DNA from: Bacillota bacterium
GTDB lineage: Bacteria > Bacillota_A > Clostridia > Tissierellales > Peptoniphilaceae
Length of the DNA: 6,685 nt
NCBI GenBank assembly: GCA_023418535.1
Contig: JAEZZN010000115.1
Coordinates: 1-6,685, forward strand
Direction of reading: 5' to 3'
Numbering within the stretch: position 1 is the stretch's first letter; every line of letters starts with the position of its first letter. Both the position numbers and the translations under genes were made by a program. This document shows, one piece after another, positions 1 through 5,918 of this stretch. Below the pieces are notes generated by a model. It was not told the origin of the DNA, did not search any database, and worked only from the letters and a program-made list of their open reading frames with translations.

Positions 1-2
1 CC

Positions 3-71
3 TTTGATCATAGGAAACAAGGTAAATTTTCTGTTACAATTTCTTTTCCTATCACCAAAGATAAGCAATAA
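3..71 (+). CDS. C-terminal fragment of a gene entering from the left, possibly a sensor histidine kinase
   Basis: An open frame enters from the left edge and gives 22 residues (FDHRKQGKFSVTISFPITKD, then KQ) before TAA at 69-71. The alternating hydrophobic strand followed by a Pro-containing tail (FSVTISFPI) resembles the last beta strand of HATPase_c domains of sensor kinases, which often end in a pattern like F.v.i.lPi. That comparison rests on a very short stretch, so the family is a guess; the reading frame itself looks genuine. The insertion sequence begins 18 bp after the stop codon, on the opposite strand. Confidence 0.35.
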   Translation, partial: FDHRKQGKFSVTISFPITKDKQ

Positions 72-89
72 ATTATAAAAACCGTAGGA

Positions 90-113
90 TGTCCTGAACC
101 CTAAAAGTTAGAC
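90..113 (+). repeat. Terminal inverted repeat of the IS, orfB-side end
   Basis: This end begins TGTCCTGAACCCTAAAAGTT and pairs with the complement of 1570-1593 at 20 of 24 positions. The mismatches are the three bases after TGT and one base in the A-rich centre. GAACCCT and AAAGTTAGAC are shared exactly. The TGT outer end fits the 5'-TG...CA-3' termini of IS3 elements. Confidence 0.85.
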
Positions 114-119
114 TAATAG

Positions 120-1038
120 TTAATTTGCAATAGATAAGGTTTGATGCCGATACTGTAGCGGTGTTAAACCTTTTCTTTTTATATTTATTCTTTCTTCATT
201 GTAATAATGAATGTATTCTTCCATAGCAGTTTTTAAATCATCCAATGTTTTAAACGTTGATTCCTCGCCATAAAACATTTCATTCTTCATGATACCAAAG
301 AAATTTTCCATTAATGAATTGTCCATACAGTTTCCTTTACGAGAAAATGATTGTTTGATTCCTTTGTCGATTAACCATTTCTTGTATTGCTTCATTTGAT
401 ATTGCCATCCTTGATCTGAATGGAAGATTAACCCCTCTAAATCATCATATTGTTCAAAAGCTCTTTCAATCATTCTCTTTGTTTGTTCAAAGTTAGGTGT
501 TAGAGATATATCAAAACTAATGATAGAATTATCGTATATATCCATGATTGGCGATAAATATAATTTACCATCTGATATCTTGAATTCAGATACATCGGTT
601 GTCCATTTCTGATTAGGTCCTGTAGTACTAAAATCTCTCACATAAGTTGTTTTGTGGTTAACTTTATCTATTTCTTTATACAGTAGTAAGTTTTCTTTTG
701 ATACACCATTATCTCCTTTATATGAATGATATTTATGTTTGACTGGTTTTTTCGTATAATCCATTTTCTCTCATGATTCTTTGAATTCTTTTATGATTAA
801 TTCCCATTAATTCATCATTTAAACTAAGAATGATTCTTCTATATCCATATCTTGACTTATGTTTATCGAATGTAGGTTTGATGATATCAAGGATTTCCTT
901 ATCTTTGTTTTCCTTTCTTTGAATAGCATTTAAATGCTTCTTAGATTTATAATATTCATAAGTTGATTTAGCTAATCCTGCTACTTTCAATAAGACCTTA
1001 AGTTTGAATGTTGGCCTTAGCTCATTAACGATAATTAC
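120..1038 (-). pseudogene. IS3-family transposase OrfB (DDE integrase), frameshifted
   Basis: The first piece runs from the orfA junction to TAA at 733. It carries the HTH_21-type region of IS3 OrfB (VAGLAKSTYEYYKS, then HKSRYGYRRI and HKRIQRIMRENGL). The second piece (open to about 764, ending TAA at 120) holds the rve catalytic core: KWTTDVSEF with the first Asp, FHSDQGWQYQ with the second Asp, and MDNSLMENFFG with the Glu 35 residues later. This is a canonical DD(35)E triad followed by the usual YNEERINIKRKGLTP tail. The two pieces join at a run of six A on the coding strand (complement of 747-752). Removing one A gives ENGLYEKPVKHKYHSYKG, as expected for the family. As written the catalytic core is out of frame, so the product is inactive. 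Either real decay or a homopolymer error would explain it. Confidence 0.88.
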
Positions 1039-1544
1039 TTTTTCTTTCGTTGTTGGTCTTTTTTCTTTTGAACTAAGGCTCTCAATTTTTTTAAGTATGC
1101 ATTTTCTGCTTCTAGATATTCTAATCTTTCTTCATAATATTTATTCTTTTCTTCAGGGGTCATTTGATCTAAAGACTTTGAATGGTTTAATTTTTTTTTC
1201 ATTTTTTTCCTACCTCTTTTTAGATATTTTAAACCTTCAATACCTTTTTGTAAATAAATATTATGCCATTTTATGAGCAGTCCTTCTTGAATACCAACTG
1301 AATTAGCTACTTTTGTGTAGCTTTCTCCATTTTCAACTCTCATAAATAATTTGATTCTCTGATTAACAGGTATAGTAGGCCTATTATGTTCTAAACCATA
1401 TTCTCCCATTGATTCAAAAATCTTTACCCATCTTCTTATTTGATCACGAAAAGATTTATGTCTTACATCTGGAGGAACATTAATATGTTCTCCATTTTTA
1501 TATTTCATTACACATTCTAATTTAAATTCTTTTGAATATTTCAT
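1035..1544 (-). CDS. IS3-family transposase OrfA (helix-turn-helix protein)
   Basis: This 169-residue protein begins MKYSKEFKLECVMKYKNG, the standard start of IS150-type OrfA. Two helix-turn-helix units follow: one in roughly residues 1-50 with the basic DQIRRWVK stretch, and a second around residues 60-100 containing NQRIKLF and YTKVANSVGIQEGLLIKW. A basic linker (about 110-120) and a coiled-coil, leucine-zipper-like segment (about 138-160, with ERLEYLEAENAYLKKL) follow. The N-terminal HTH binds the terminal repeats, and the zipper multimerises OrfA with OrfAB. The ATG at 1542-1544 is preceded by a perfect AGGAGG, but with a long spacer of 12 bases. The gene ends in a lysine-rich tail with TAA directly after the slippery G-AAA-AAG. 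It is intact and, without a functional orfB, would at most produce the regulatory OrfA protein. Confidence 0.93.
   Translation of the reverse strand: MKYSKEFKLECVMKYKNGEHINVPPDVRHKSFRDQIRRWVKIFESMGEYGLEHNRPTIPVNQRIKLFMRVENGESYTKVANSVGIQEGLLIKWHNIYLQKGIEGLKYLKRGRKKMKKKLNHSKSLDQMTPEEKNKYYEERLEYLEAENAYLKKLRALVQKKKDQQRKKK
1038..1044 (-). other. Programmed -1 frameshift site between orfA and orfB (G-AAA-AAG)
   Basis: In the orfA frame the minus strand reads AAG AAA AAG TAA, giving the heptamer G-AAA-AAG with the stop directly after it. Slipping back one base continues as GAA AAA GTA ATT ATC into the open orfB frame (VIIVNELRPTFKLK and onward), so the phase is right for OrfAB fusion. A possible stimulatory stem lies downstream: TAAGGCC (1013-1019) pairs with GGTCTTA (991-997), one G-U pair, 15-base loop. 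Minus-one frameshifting at A-rich heptamers is the established route to OrfAB in IS3 elements. Confidence 0.75.
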
Positions 1545-1550
1545 AAGAAA

Positions 1551-1590
1551 AGCGAACCTCCTAAAGTTGGTCTAACTTTAAGGGTTCGCT
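1551..1590 (-). promoter_or_regulatory. Hairpin at the IS end covering the orfA ribosome binding site
   Basis: AGCGAACC at 1551-1558 pairs with GGTTCGCT at 1583-1590. Inside it AAAGTT (1563-1568) pairs with AACTTT (1574-1579) around a 5-base loop. On the minus-strand transcript the orfA Shine-Dalgarno AGGAGG (complement of 1557-1562) lies partly in the internal loop and partly in the outer stem. The outer stem is followed by TTTCTT, so it also resembles a weak intrinsic terminator. A transcript reading in from the co-oriented membrane-protein gene would contain both arms and fold; one starting inside the element would lack the 5' arm. Protection from read-through transcription by such hairpins is known for elements such as IS10 and IS50; its operation here is inferred. 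Confidence 0.55.
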
Positions 1591-1593
1591 ACA
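1570..1593 (-). repeat. Terminal inverted repeat of the IS, orfA-side end
   Basis: Read on the minus strand this end begins TGTAGCGAACCCTTAAAGTT, then AGAC. It matches the other IS end at 20 of 24 positions. Part of it also pairs with a sequence just inside the element (see the hairpin at 1551-1590), so this end serves both as a transposase binding site and as one arm of an RNA structure. Confidence 0.85.
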
Positions 1594-1604
1594 AGCGATA
1601 ACTC

Positions 1605-2123
1605 TTACGTCTCTTTTTTATCTATTATTTTTACTAAAGAACCTAAACGAATTTTGCTTACAGGTAGTGAAATTATGGCACATAATATTATATGAATCAG
1701 TAAATTTATGGATCTTGTTTTAAAAAATGGTATAATATTTGCTTTTGACCAATCATATCCAAATAATTTCATTATAGGGGTTAATACCATTCCTAAAAAC
1801 ATGTGTATGGCGACAGATACTCCAAGTGCCACGATAATATAATTTATTACTATCAAGACTCTGGGGGCTGTTTTTAATAGCAGGATAACTAAGAAGAGAT
1901 ATAGCATACATACTATTATTGCTGATAGCACATTTACTATATACACCCATTCTCCTGTTATATATGGTTTTGATATCCATTCGTTTGTGTAATAGCATGC
2001 GTAGAAAAATATAACGAAGATATCTGGTAGAAATGCTAAGATTGATAATGTGCTTATTACGATTGTTTTATAGAATTTATATGCTATTATAAACATAAGT
2101 AAGAATAATGCTATAACTATCAT
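1605..2123 (-). CDS. Small polytopic membrane protein of unknown function
   Basis: This 172-residue protein is dominated by hydrophobic helices: about five membrane segments at roughly residues 1-17, 22-46, 59-83, 89-117 and 138-156. The segments are separated by short polar loops (YTNEWISKPYITGEW; FGYDWSKANIIPFFKTRS). It ends in a basic tail, VKIIDKKET. The ATG at 2121-2123 has an excellent Shine-Dalgarno GGAGGT (complement of 2130-2135), six bases away, and a candidate promoter lies just upstream. I do not recognise the family: no catalytic motif, nucleotide-binding motif or classical signal peptide is visible. It is separated from the ATPase by 234 bp and ends 12 bp before the insertion sequence, which lies in the same orientation. 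It could be a membrane partner of the neighbouring defence genes, but its own promoter and SD argue that it may be independent. Confidence 0.7.
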   Translation of the reverse strand: MIVIALFLLMFIIAYKFYKTIVISTLSILAFLPDIFVIFFYACYYTNEWISKPYITGEWVYIVNVLSAIIVCMLYLFLVILLLKTAPRVLIVINYIIVALGVSVAIHMFLGMVLTPIMKLFGYDWSKANIIPFFKTRSINLLIHIILCAIISLPVSKIRLGSLVKIIDKKET

Positions 2124-2151
2124 AACCGCACCTCCGATTATTAGATAACTA

Positions 2152-2180
2152 ATTTTACCATATGGAAATCAATTTATCAG
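2152..2180 (-). promoter_or_regulatory. Candidate sigma-A promoter for the membrane-protein gene
   Basis: On the minus strand CTGATA (complement of 2175-2180, four of six matches to TTGACA) is followed after 17 bases by TAAAAT (complement of 2152-2157, five of six matches to TATAAT). The base pair TG sits one base upstream of the -10, forming an extended -10. A start near 2145 would leave a short leader containing the GGAGGT ribosome binding site. AT-rich DNA yields such matches easily, so this remains a candidate. Confidence 0.4.
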
Positions 2181-2307
2181 GTACTATATTGGATCAAATA
2201 GTAAAATAATTCCCTATGCAAGAATATTCTTTATTAAAATCTGAGATAATCAAACTATATCAAACCAGGAAATACTATGAGAAATATATGGGAAAGGAGA
2301 AGGAAAG

Positions 2308-2344
2308 GTAGATATTCTTCCTTTTATAACACTATTATATCTAC
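2308..2344. repeat. 8-bp inverted repeat downstream of the ATPase gene
   Basis: GTAGATAT at 2308-2315 is the exact inverse of ATATCTAC at 2337-2344, with a 21-base gap, beginning 14 bases past the ATPase stop. No T-run follows on the minus strand, so it is not a good intrinsic terminator. It might stabilise the 3' end of the message or be coincidental in AT-rich DNA. Confidence 0.3.
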
Positions 2345-2357
2345 AAGAACCATTAAA

Positions 2358-3326
2358 TTATAATAAAGCTTTTACATCATTATATGTTTTATATAGATGC
2401 TTCAATGACATATCGAGAATTGGTTCAAACATAAATGAATTCAAATGGATATTTTCCGGTGTTATCATTGCTACAATCTCTAAGGTATTCATTGCACCAT
2501 CATTTATATACTTTTTATACGCTTTAATAAGCCATGCACTTTGGTTTTTTTTGCTGAATATATCTTTCAATATATCATGCCCATTTGATAAATCAGATAC
2601 TATTTTATTCTGTATATATGACTCGGATATCAATCTTATTGCCATAGATAAGATGAGTTTATTCTCAATTTTCAACTTCTCTATATCTTTAATTTTTTCG
2701 CTTTCTTGCATTAAAACATCATACACCATTTCATTTTCTCTACCTTTTGCAAATGTAACAGGTTCTTTTTTACACCAATATTTATTAAAAATATCTTGAA
2801 TTTGATTTAAAGTGATCTGTCTTGTATTTTCCTTGTAATGCAAAACACTTGTAAGAATCAAATAATCTTCGTTATCATCGCCTTCCGTATATTCAATTAG
2901 GTTACGAACAAACGGTATAGATGCAATCATAATATTATCACTATTGTTTCTAACTAGAGTATTTTTATAGTGCATGAAAATATTTTTTGTATACTGCCCT
3001 TTTTCTAATTTTATTTTATCTGAATCTACAAAAGCTATGAAAGAATTAACAGGCTTTGTAATTCTAGAAGATACTGTTCTGTAAAAATCAAAATTATGTG
3101 TTAGTAGTAGAATTTTAAATAGTTTTTTACCTTTTGTATCAGTGTATTCCGAAATATCACTAATATACTCTATAATTGCATATTTATTTTTGTAGTCGAA
3201 AGATTCTGAAATATCATCAAGTATAACAAAACACTCCTTACCTTGTTTTTTTGCAACTAAGATTTGAAAAATCATATTTAATATATAATATGCCCTACGT
3301 TCACCTGTACTTAAAACATTAAGCAA
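2358..3326 (-). CDS. ABC/AAA_13-like ATPase, C-terminal part (signature, Walker B, H-loop), -1 frame
   Basis: This frame supplies the second half of the nucleotide-binding domain begun in the gene piece at 3338-4585. Numbered from the TTG at 3324-3326, it has the ABC signature LSTGERRA (5-12), a Walker B strand CFVILDDISESFD (32-44) with a following D-loop, and an H-loop strand LLLTHNFDF with His at 77. This order and the DD..SFD form resemble AAA_13-type ATPases such as PrrC and RloC, although the similarity is to the ATPase core and I see no assignable anticodon-nuclease triad. The remaining 240 residues are mostly helical and end near HLNSFMFEPILDMS, a patch that looks constrained. TTG has no convincing ribosome binding site, and the frame is open back to 3353. 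Production by -1 frameshifting from the upstream piece is therefore more likely than separate initiation. Joined length is about 742 residues. Confidence 0.7.
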   Translation of the reverse strand: MLNVLSTGERRAYYILNMIFQILVAKKQGKECFVILDDISESFDYKNKYAIIEYISDISEYTDTKGKKLFKILLLTHNFDFYRTVSSRITKPVNSFIAFVDSDKIKLEKGQYTKNIFMHYKNTLVRNNSDNIMIASIPFVRNLIEYTEGDDNEDYLILTSVLHYKENTRQITLNQIQDIFNKYWCKKEPVTFAKGRENEMVYDVLMQESEKIKDIEKLKIENKLILSMAIRLISESYIQNKIVSDLSNGHDILKDIFSKKNQSAWLIKAYKKYINDGAMNTLEIVAMITPENIHLNSFMFEPILDMSLKHLYKTYNDVKALL

Positions 3327-3337
3327 ATTATCTTTCG

Positions 3338-4585
3338 TTACTTCTTTTTTTCCCTACTATCCGAAAAAATATACTTAAAACTTGGTAATTCCATATTCAA
3401 GATAACATCTTCCTGATTCGATGGTTCAATTGAAAAAGGAACAAAAAATCTTTCTTTAAATAAATCTAAGGCTTTCTTCCAATCTGTAACTTGTTGTTTT
3501 GCAGCATCACGCAATTTCTTTAAATCTTTTTGTGCTTTTTTATAATCATATATCAATTCATCAAGTAAATGCTCATAACAAAGAAAAGCTTTAACCCATA
3601 CTTTTTTCTTGAATAAATCTATATCATTATATTCTACTATTATATCTTGATGAGTTTGCAAAAATGTATTAAATGCTTGTGTATCTTTATTTTTACTTAT
3701 TGCTTTGTTAATTCTTTCAAATAAATCTTTAATTTCCTCGGAATCTAATACTTGTTCTTTTTCTTTTTTTATGAGATCATCTAATGCCTTTTTGTCTTTT
3801 AATATTATTGAAACACTCCCATCTTTAGCCTTTAGTATTACTTCGTTATTGGCGGCAAAAAAGCCGTTAGTATTCAATGCATTACTTATATTCTCATAAT
3901 TATTGTGATCAATAATTCCTTGTTGCATATATAAAGATTTGTCAACCAACTCTCTATACTTATTTGCATACTCCTCTATTAATTCTCCTGTTTTTCCAGT
4001 CTTCATCATTGAATAAACTTTGTCATTAAACATTTCAGCATATTTCAAATCATCTTCATTTAATGAGCAATCCATTACCAGATCGTGTAATAGTTCTTTT
4101 ATATTAATTAAGCAATCATATTCTTCCTTTGATGTTAATCCCCAAACATTCAGCATAATATTTTTAACATCAAAATTACCACGAGTTGAATACCCAAACT
4201 TATCTTTAATTTTACTGTACAATGATTCTTTTTTAGACTTTATTGAGTCATGGATACTTAGATATGCTTTTCTCAATGACTCATTAGCCATCAACAAACC
4301 TTGTCCTTCATATGCATTTTCATCAAATGGATTTATTGCTATAATTTGTTCTTTTGATAATTCCACATTATCTTCATCGGAAATATTACACAAACTCTTT
4401 AATCCAAATACTTTTTCCTCAACTTGCCTGTCATCTCTTATAGCTTCAAACGTTTTTGCCAATGAAGACTTCATCGTTCCATTTGGTGCATAGATAATAG
4501 CAACATTATTATTTGAATAATCAATAGTTTCAGTTAATTTTTTAATCCCATAACAATTTTCTAAGTTCATTTGTAATTTTTGCAT
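3338..4585 (-). CDS. ABC/AAA_13-like ATPase, N-terminal part (Walker A and helical insertion)
   Basis: This 415-residue piece starts at the ATG at 4583-4585, with GAAGG about eight bases upstream. It opens with a strand-helix-strand leading to the P-loop IIYAPNGTMKSSLAKTF (residues 30-46). The Walker A is unusual: Ala replaces the first Gly and Met replaces the Gly before Lys39, giving APNGTMKSS instead of GxxxxGKS. A long, charged, mainly alpha-helical segment (about 100-385) follows, as expected for the insertion or coiled-coil region between the two halves of an ABC-type head. The piece ends SDSREKKK-stop exactly where the signature motif should come next; the LSTGE motif lies a few codons on in the -1 frame. 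Without a frame change the product would lack signature, Walker B and H-loop and be inactive. It lies downstream of the decayed nuclease gene in the same orientation, suggesting a partner ATPase of a defence cassette. Confidence 0.75.
   Translation of the reverse strand: MQKLQMNLENCYGIKKLTETIDYSNNNVAIIYAPNGTMKSSLAKTFEAIRDDRQVEEKVFGLKSLCNISDEDNVELSKEQIIAINPFDENAYEGQGLLMANESLRKAYLSIHDSIKSKKESLYSKIKDKFGYSTRGNFDVKNIMLNVWGLTSKEEYDCLINIKELLHDLVMDCSLNEDDLKYAEMFNDKVYSMMKTGKTGELIEEYANKYRELVDKSLYMQQGIIDHNNYENISNALNTNGFFAANNEVILKAKDGSVSIILKDKKALDDLIKKEKEQVLDSEEIKDLFERINKAISKNKDTQAFNTFLQTHQDIIVEYNDIDLFKKKVWVKAFLCYEHLLDELIYDYKKAQKDLKKLRDAAKQQVTDWKKALDLFKERFFVPFSIEPSNQEDVILNMELPSFKYIFSDSREKKK
3344..3350 (-). 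other. In-phase A-AAA-AAG slippery heptamer inside the ATPase gene
   Basis: The coding strand reads AGG GAA AAA AAG AAG TAA. The heptamer A-AAA-AAG is in the correct zero-frame phase, and the zero-frame stop comes one codon later. Slipping back one base gives GAA AAA [AAA] GAA GTA ACG AAA GAT AAT TTG, entering the frame with the LSTGERRA signature seven to eleven codons on. A-AAA-AAG is the same heptamer used by dnaX and many IS3 elements. A weak 5-bp stem (CTTAA/TTAAG around TGTT) lies about 20 bases downstream, and AGGG sits very close upstream. Alternatively a run of eight A would put both halves in one frame, so the seven-A run may be a one-base deletion, a phase-variable tract or a sequencing error. 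Confidence 0.55.
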
Positions 4586-4649
4586 ATTCCATACCTTCTT
4601 CTATAAAAAATTTACAACTTTCTATGTAACATTCACCAACTAAAGCCAT
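4542..4649 (-). CDS. Possible 35-codon ORF overlapping the ATPase start, unrecognised
   Basis: ATG at 4647-4649 opens MALVGECYIESCKFF, continues IEEGMEYAKITNELRKLLWD and stops at TAA (4542-4544), overlapping the first 44 bases of the ATPase gene in another frame. The sequence looks amphipathic-helical and protein-like, and the frame extends upstream as IGNSAILIN without a start. An ATG directly after the nuclease pseudogene stop (4691-4693, MESIFK) could be joined to it by a one-base shift, which would make a gene of about 50 codons. There is no good ribosome binding site before 4649. It may be a decayed small gene of the cassette or chance. I do not recognise a family. Confidence 0.25.
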   Translation of the reverse strand: MALVGECYIESCKFFIEEGMEYAKITNELRKLLWD

Positions 4650-4693
4650 GTTAATTAAAATAGCGGAATTACCTATTTAAATATTGATTCCAT

Positions 4694-5903
4694 CTATATA
4701 ATTATTGAATAATGATCCAGAACTGAATTCAAGTTAATATAGTGTTCTACAATCTTAACTCCATCTAAATCAGTTCTATCCACATGAATTTTTGTATAGT
4801 AGTTTTTTTCTGTAGGTAACAATAATCCATTATATATAAAAAATTTAGGGTACTTCTGCTTTAAATTATAATGATAGAATAGCTATTTATAATTCAGTTT
4901 ATCAACTTCTGCATTAAAATATTTGGAATCGAAAAGAACAATTCGTGATTATCACCACCACTAAATATATGATCGTACAGCATTTTATATGAACTTCTAC
5001 CTCTATATTGCAATCTTTTTTTCTACGCTTTACACATATTCCATTTATGGCGGAAAGAATTTATTTTGTTTGTTTTCTCCCAAAATAATTTTATCTTCTT
5101 CTATTGCGCAAAAACCATCGTTAAGATATTCATTTATCATTACTTCCCAATAATTTTCAAATTTTAATGTCATAAGTTTAACACTATCTCTAGTTGTACT
5201 TTCTTACTCTATATATTCAATCAAATTATTAATAAGCCTTCTGTCTATATCTTTAAAATACCTATTTCTAATCTTTTTTTAATTCAATAAATATACATCT
5301 TAAATTATTGAATAGATTATTTTTATTAATATATTCATGCGGCATAATCATGTTTATAATCTTCTTATACCTGCTTGCATCTGCTAAAACGTAATTTATA
5401 CATCCACTAATAAATACACTTTTATCCCTAGTCCTCTTGATAGTAAACGGAAAAAATATTACACCCTTTTTCTGAATGATTTTATTTTATTTGATTTATT
5501 TACTGTTTTATACCAATTTATGTTTCCGCCATTTCCATTATCGTAATATTGTTCATTAAATAAATATAAACCATATTTCTTATAATGCATAAAATACCCA
5601 AATACGCTTTTATTGGGAATTCTCCTTTTTTTCCCTTATCAAAACTTCCATAACTTAATTTTGATTTCGATAAAATATAAAGTATCTGTTTCATACAAGA
5701 AATTTGATCATGTTCATCATCTTTAACTTTATAATGTTTTGGTAACGAAAATAAAAATTTGTCATTTTTTATAATAGTTACAAAAAAAAGATTCTAAGAC
5801 TTCTATTATATTGATCACAATAATCAAATATATCTCAAAAATTTACGAAGTCTTTATCAACAGTTTGACCGTCATTTACTACTCAAATTTTCTCTGGACT
5901 CAC
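4694..5903 (-). pseudogene. Degraded restriction endonuclease gene, LlaJI-like with PD-(D/E)xK core
   Basis: No long ORF exists here, but following the minus strand across frames recovers about 400 residues. The start is GTG at 5901-5903, behind AGAGG, 15 bp after the XRE stop. Recoverable stretches, in order, are: VVNDGQTVDKDFVNF and DIFDYCDQYNRS; VTIIKNDKFLFSLPKHYKVK; a YKKYGLY...NGNGGNINWYKTVNK segment (about 5580-5495); GVIFFPFTIKRTRDKSVFIS; NRYFKDIDRRLINNLIEYI; LKFENYWEVMINEYLNDGF; KWNMCKA; YDHIFSGGDN; VLFDSKYFNAEVDKLNYK; and KYPKFFIYNGLLLPTEKNYY. The GxINWxKT block and the late W-E helix resemble the LlaJI restriction-endonuclease family. The Asp at 4972-4974 with D-S-K at 4922-4930 fits a PD-(D/E)xK site. 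Frame changes lie at T8 (5782-5789), near 5600, near 5485, at A7 (5274-5280), near 5050 and near 4940. Internal stops are at 5883, 5835, 5204, 5023 and 4883 (leftmost base of each). It cannot make protein. The family assignment is from memory of motifs. Confidence 0.6.
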
Positions 5904-5918
5904 TTCACACCTCTGCAA

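Larger units (their letters stand above)
90..1593 (-). mobile_element. IS3-family (IS150-like) insertion sequence, 1504 bp, transposase broken in orfB
   Basis: The element is bounded by imperfect 24-bp terminal inverted repeats that start with TGT, at 90-113 and 1570-1593. It contains the two overlapping frames typical of IS3: orfA (helix-turn-helix) and orfB (rve/DDE integrase), with orfB in the -1 frame and a slippery G-AAA-AAG at the junction. About 1.5 kb is the usual length. The fused OrfAB normally makes the figure-eight and circular intermediates of copy-out-paste-in transposition. Here orfB carries an additional one-base frame change at a run of six A, so the copy should not be autonomous unless that indel is a sequencing error. 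No direct repeat of 3 or 4 bp flanks it (GGA on the left, AGC on the right), which suggests an old insertion or a later rearrangement. Confidence 0.93.

Noticed and set aside
1004..1276. A 90-codon hydrophobic open frame on the plus strand inside the IS.
   Set aside because: It is the complement of the lysine- and glutamate-rich end of OrfA, which turns into Phe/Leu/Ser-rich nonsense on the other strand; no ribosome binding site was noted.
1753..1998. An 81-codon minus-strand frame inside the membrane-protein gene.
   Set aside because: It lies in another frame of a gene with a better start and ribosome binding site and shows no coherent domain.
2162..2314. Two short in-frame plus-strand ORFs (15 and 32 codons, the second MQEYSLLKSEIIKLYQTRKY...) between the ATPase and membrane-protein genes.
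   Set aside because: They are separated by a stop, lack a ribosome binding site and overlap the candidate minus-strand promoter; chance is the simplest explanation.
2358..3326. Assignment of the ATPase as an anticodon nuclease (PrrC or RloC).
   Set aside because: The ATPase motifs are similar in style, but no zinc hook and no recognisable Arg/Glu/His nuclease triad could be placed in the C-terminal region.
4020..4493. A 157-codon plus-strand frame opposite the ATPase.
   Set aside because: Antisense shadow of a gene with clear motifs on the minus strand; its composition is Ser/Phe/Leu-rich without motifs.
4694..5903. TGA read as tryptophan (recoded genetic code), which would remove two of the stops in the nuclease region.
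   Set aside because: Intact genes in the window use TGG for Trp, and the region also has TAA and TAG stops and several frameshifts, so recoding does not rescue it.
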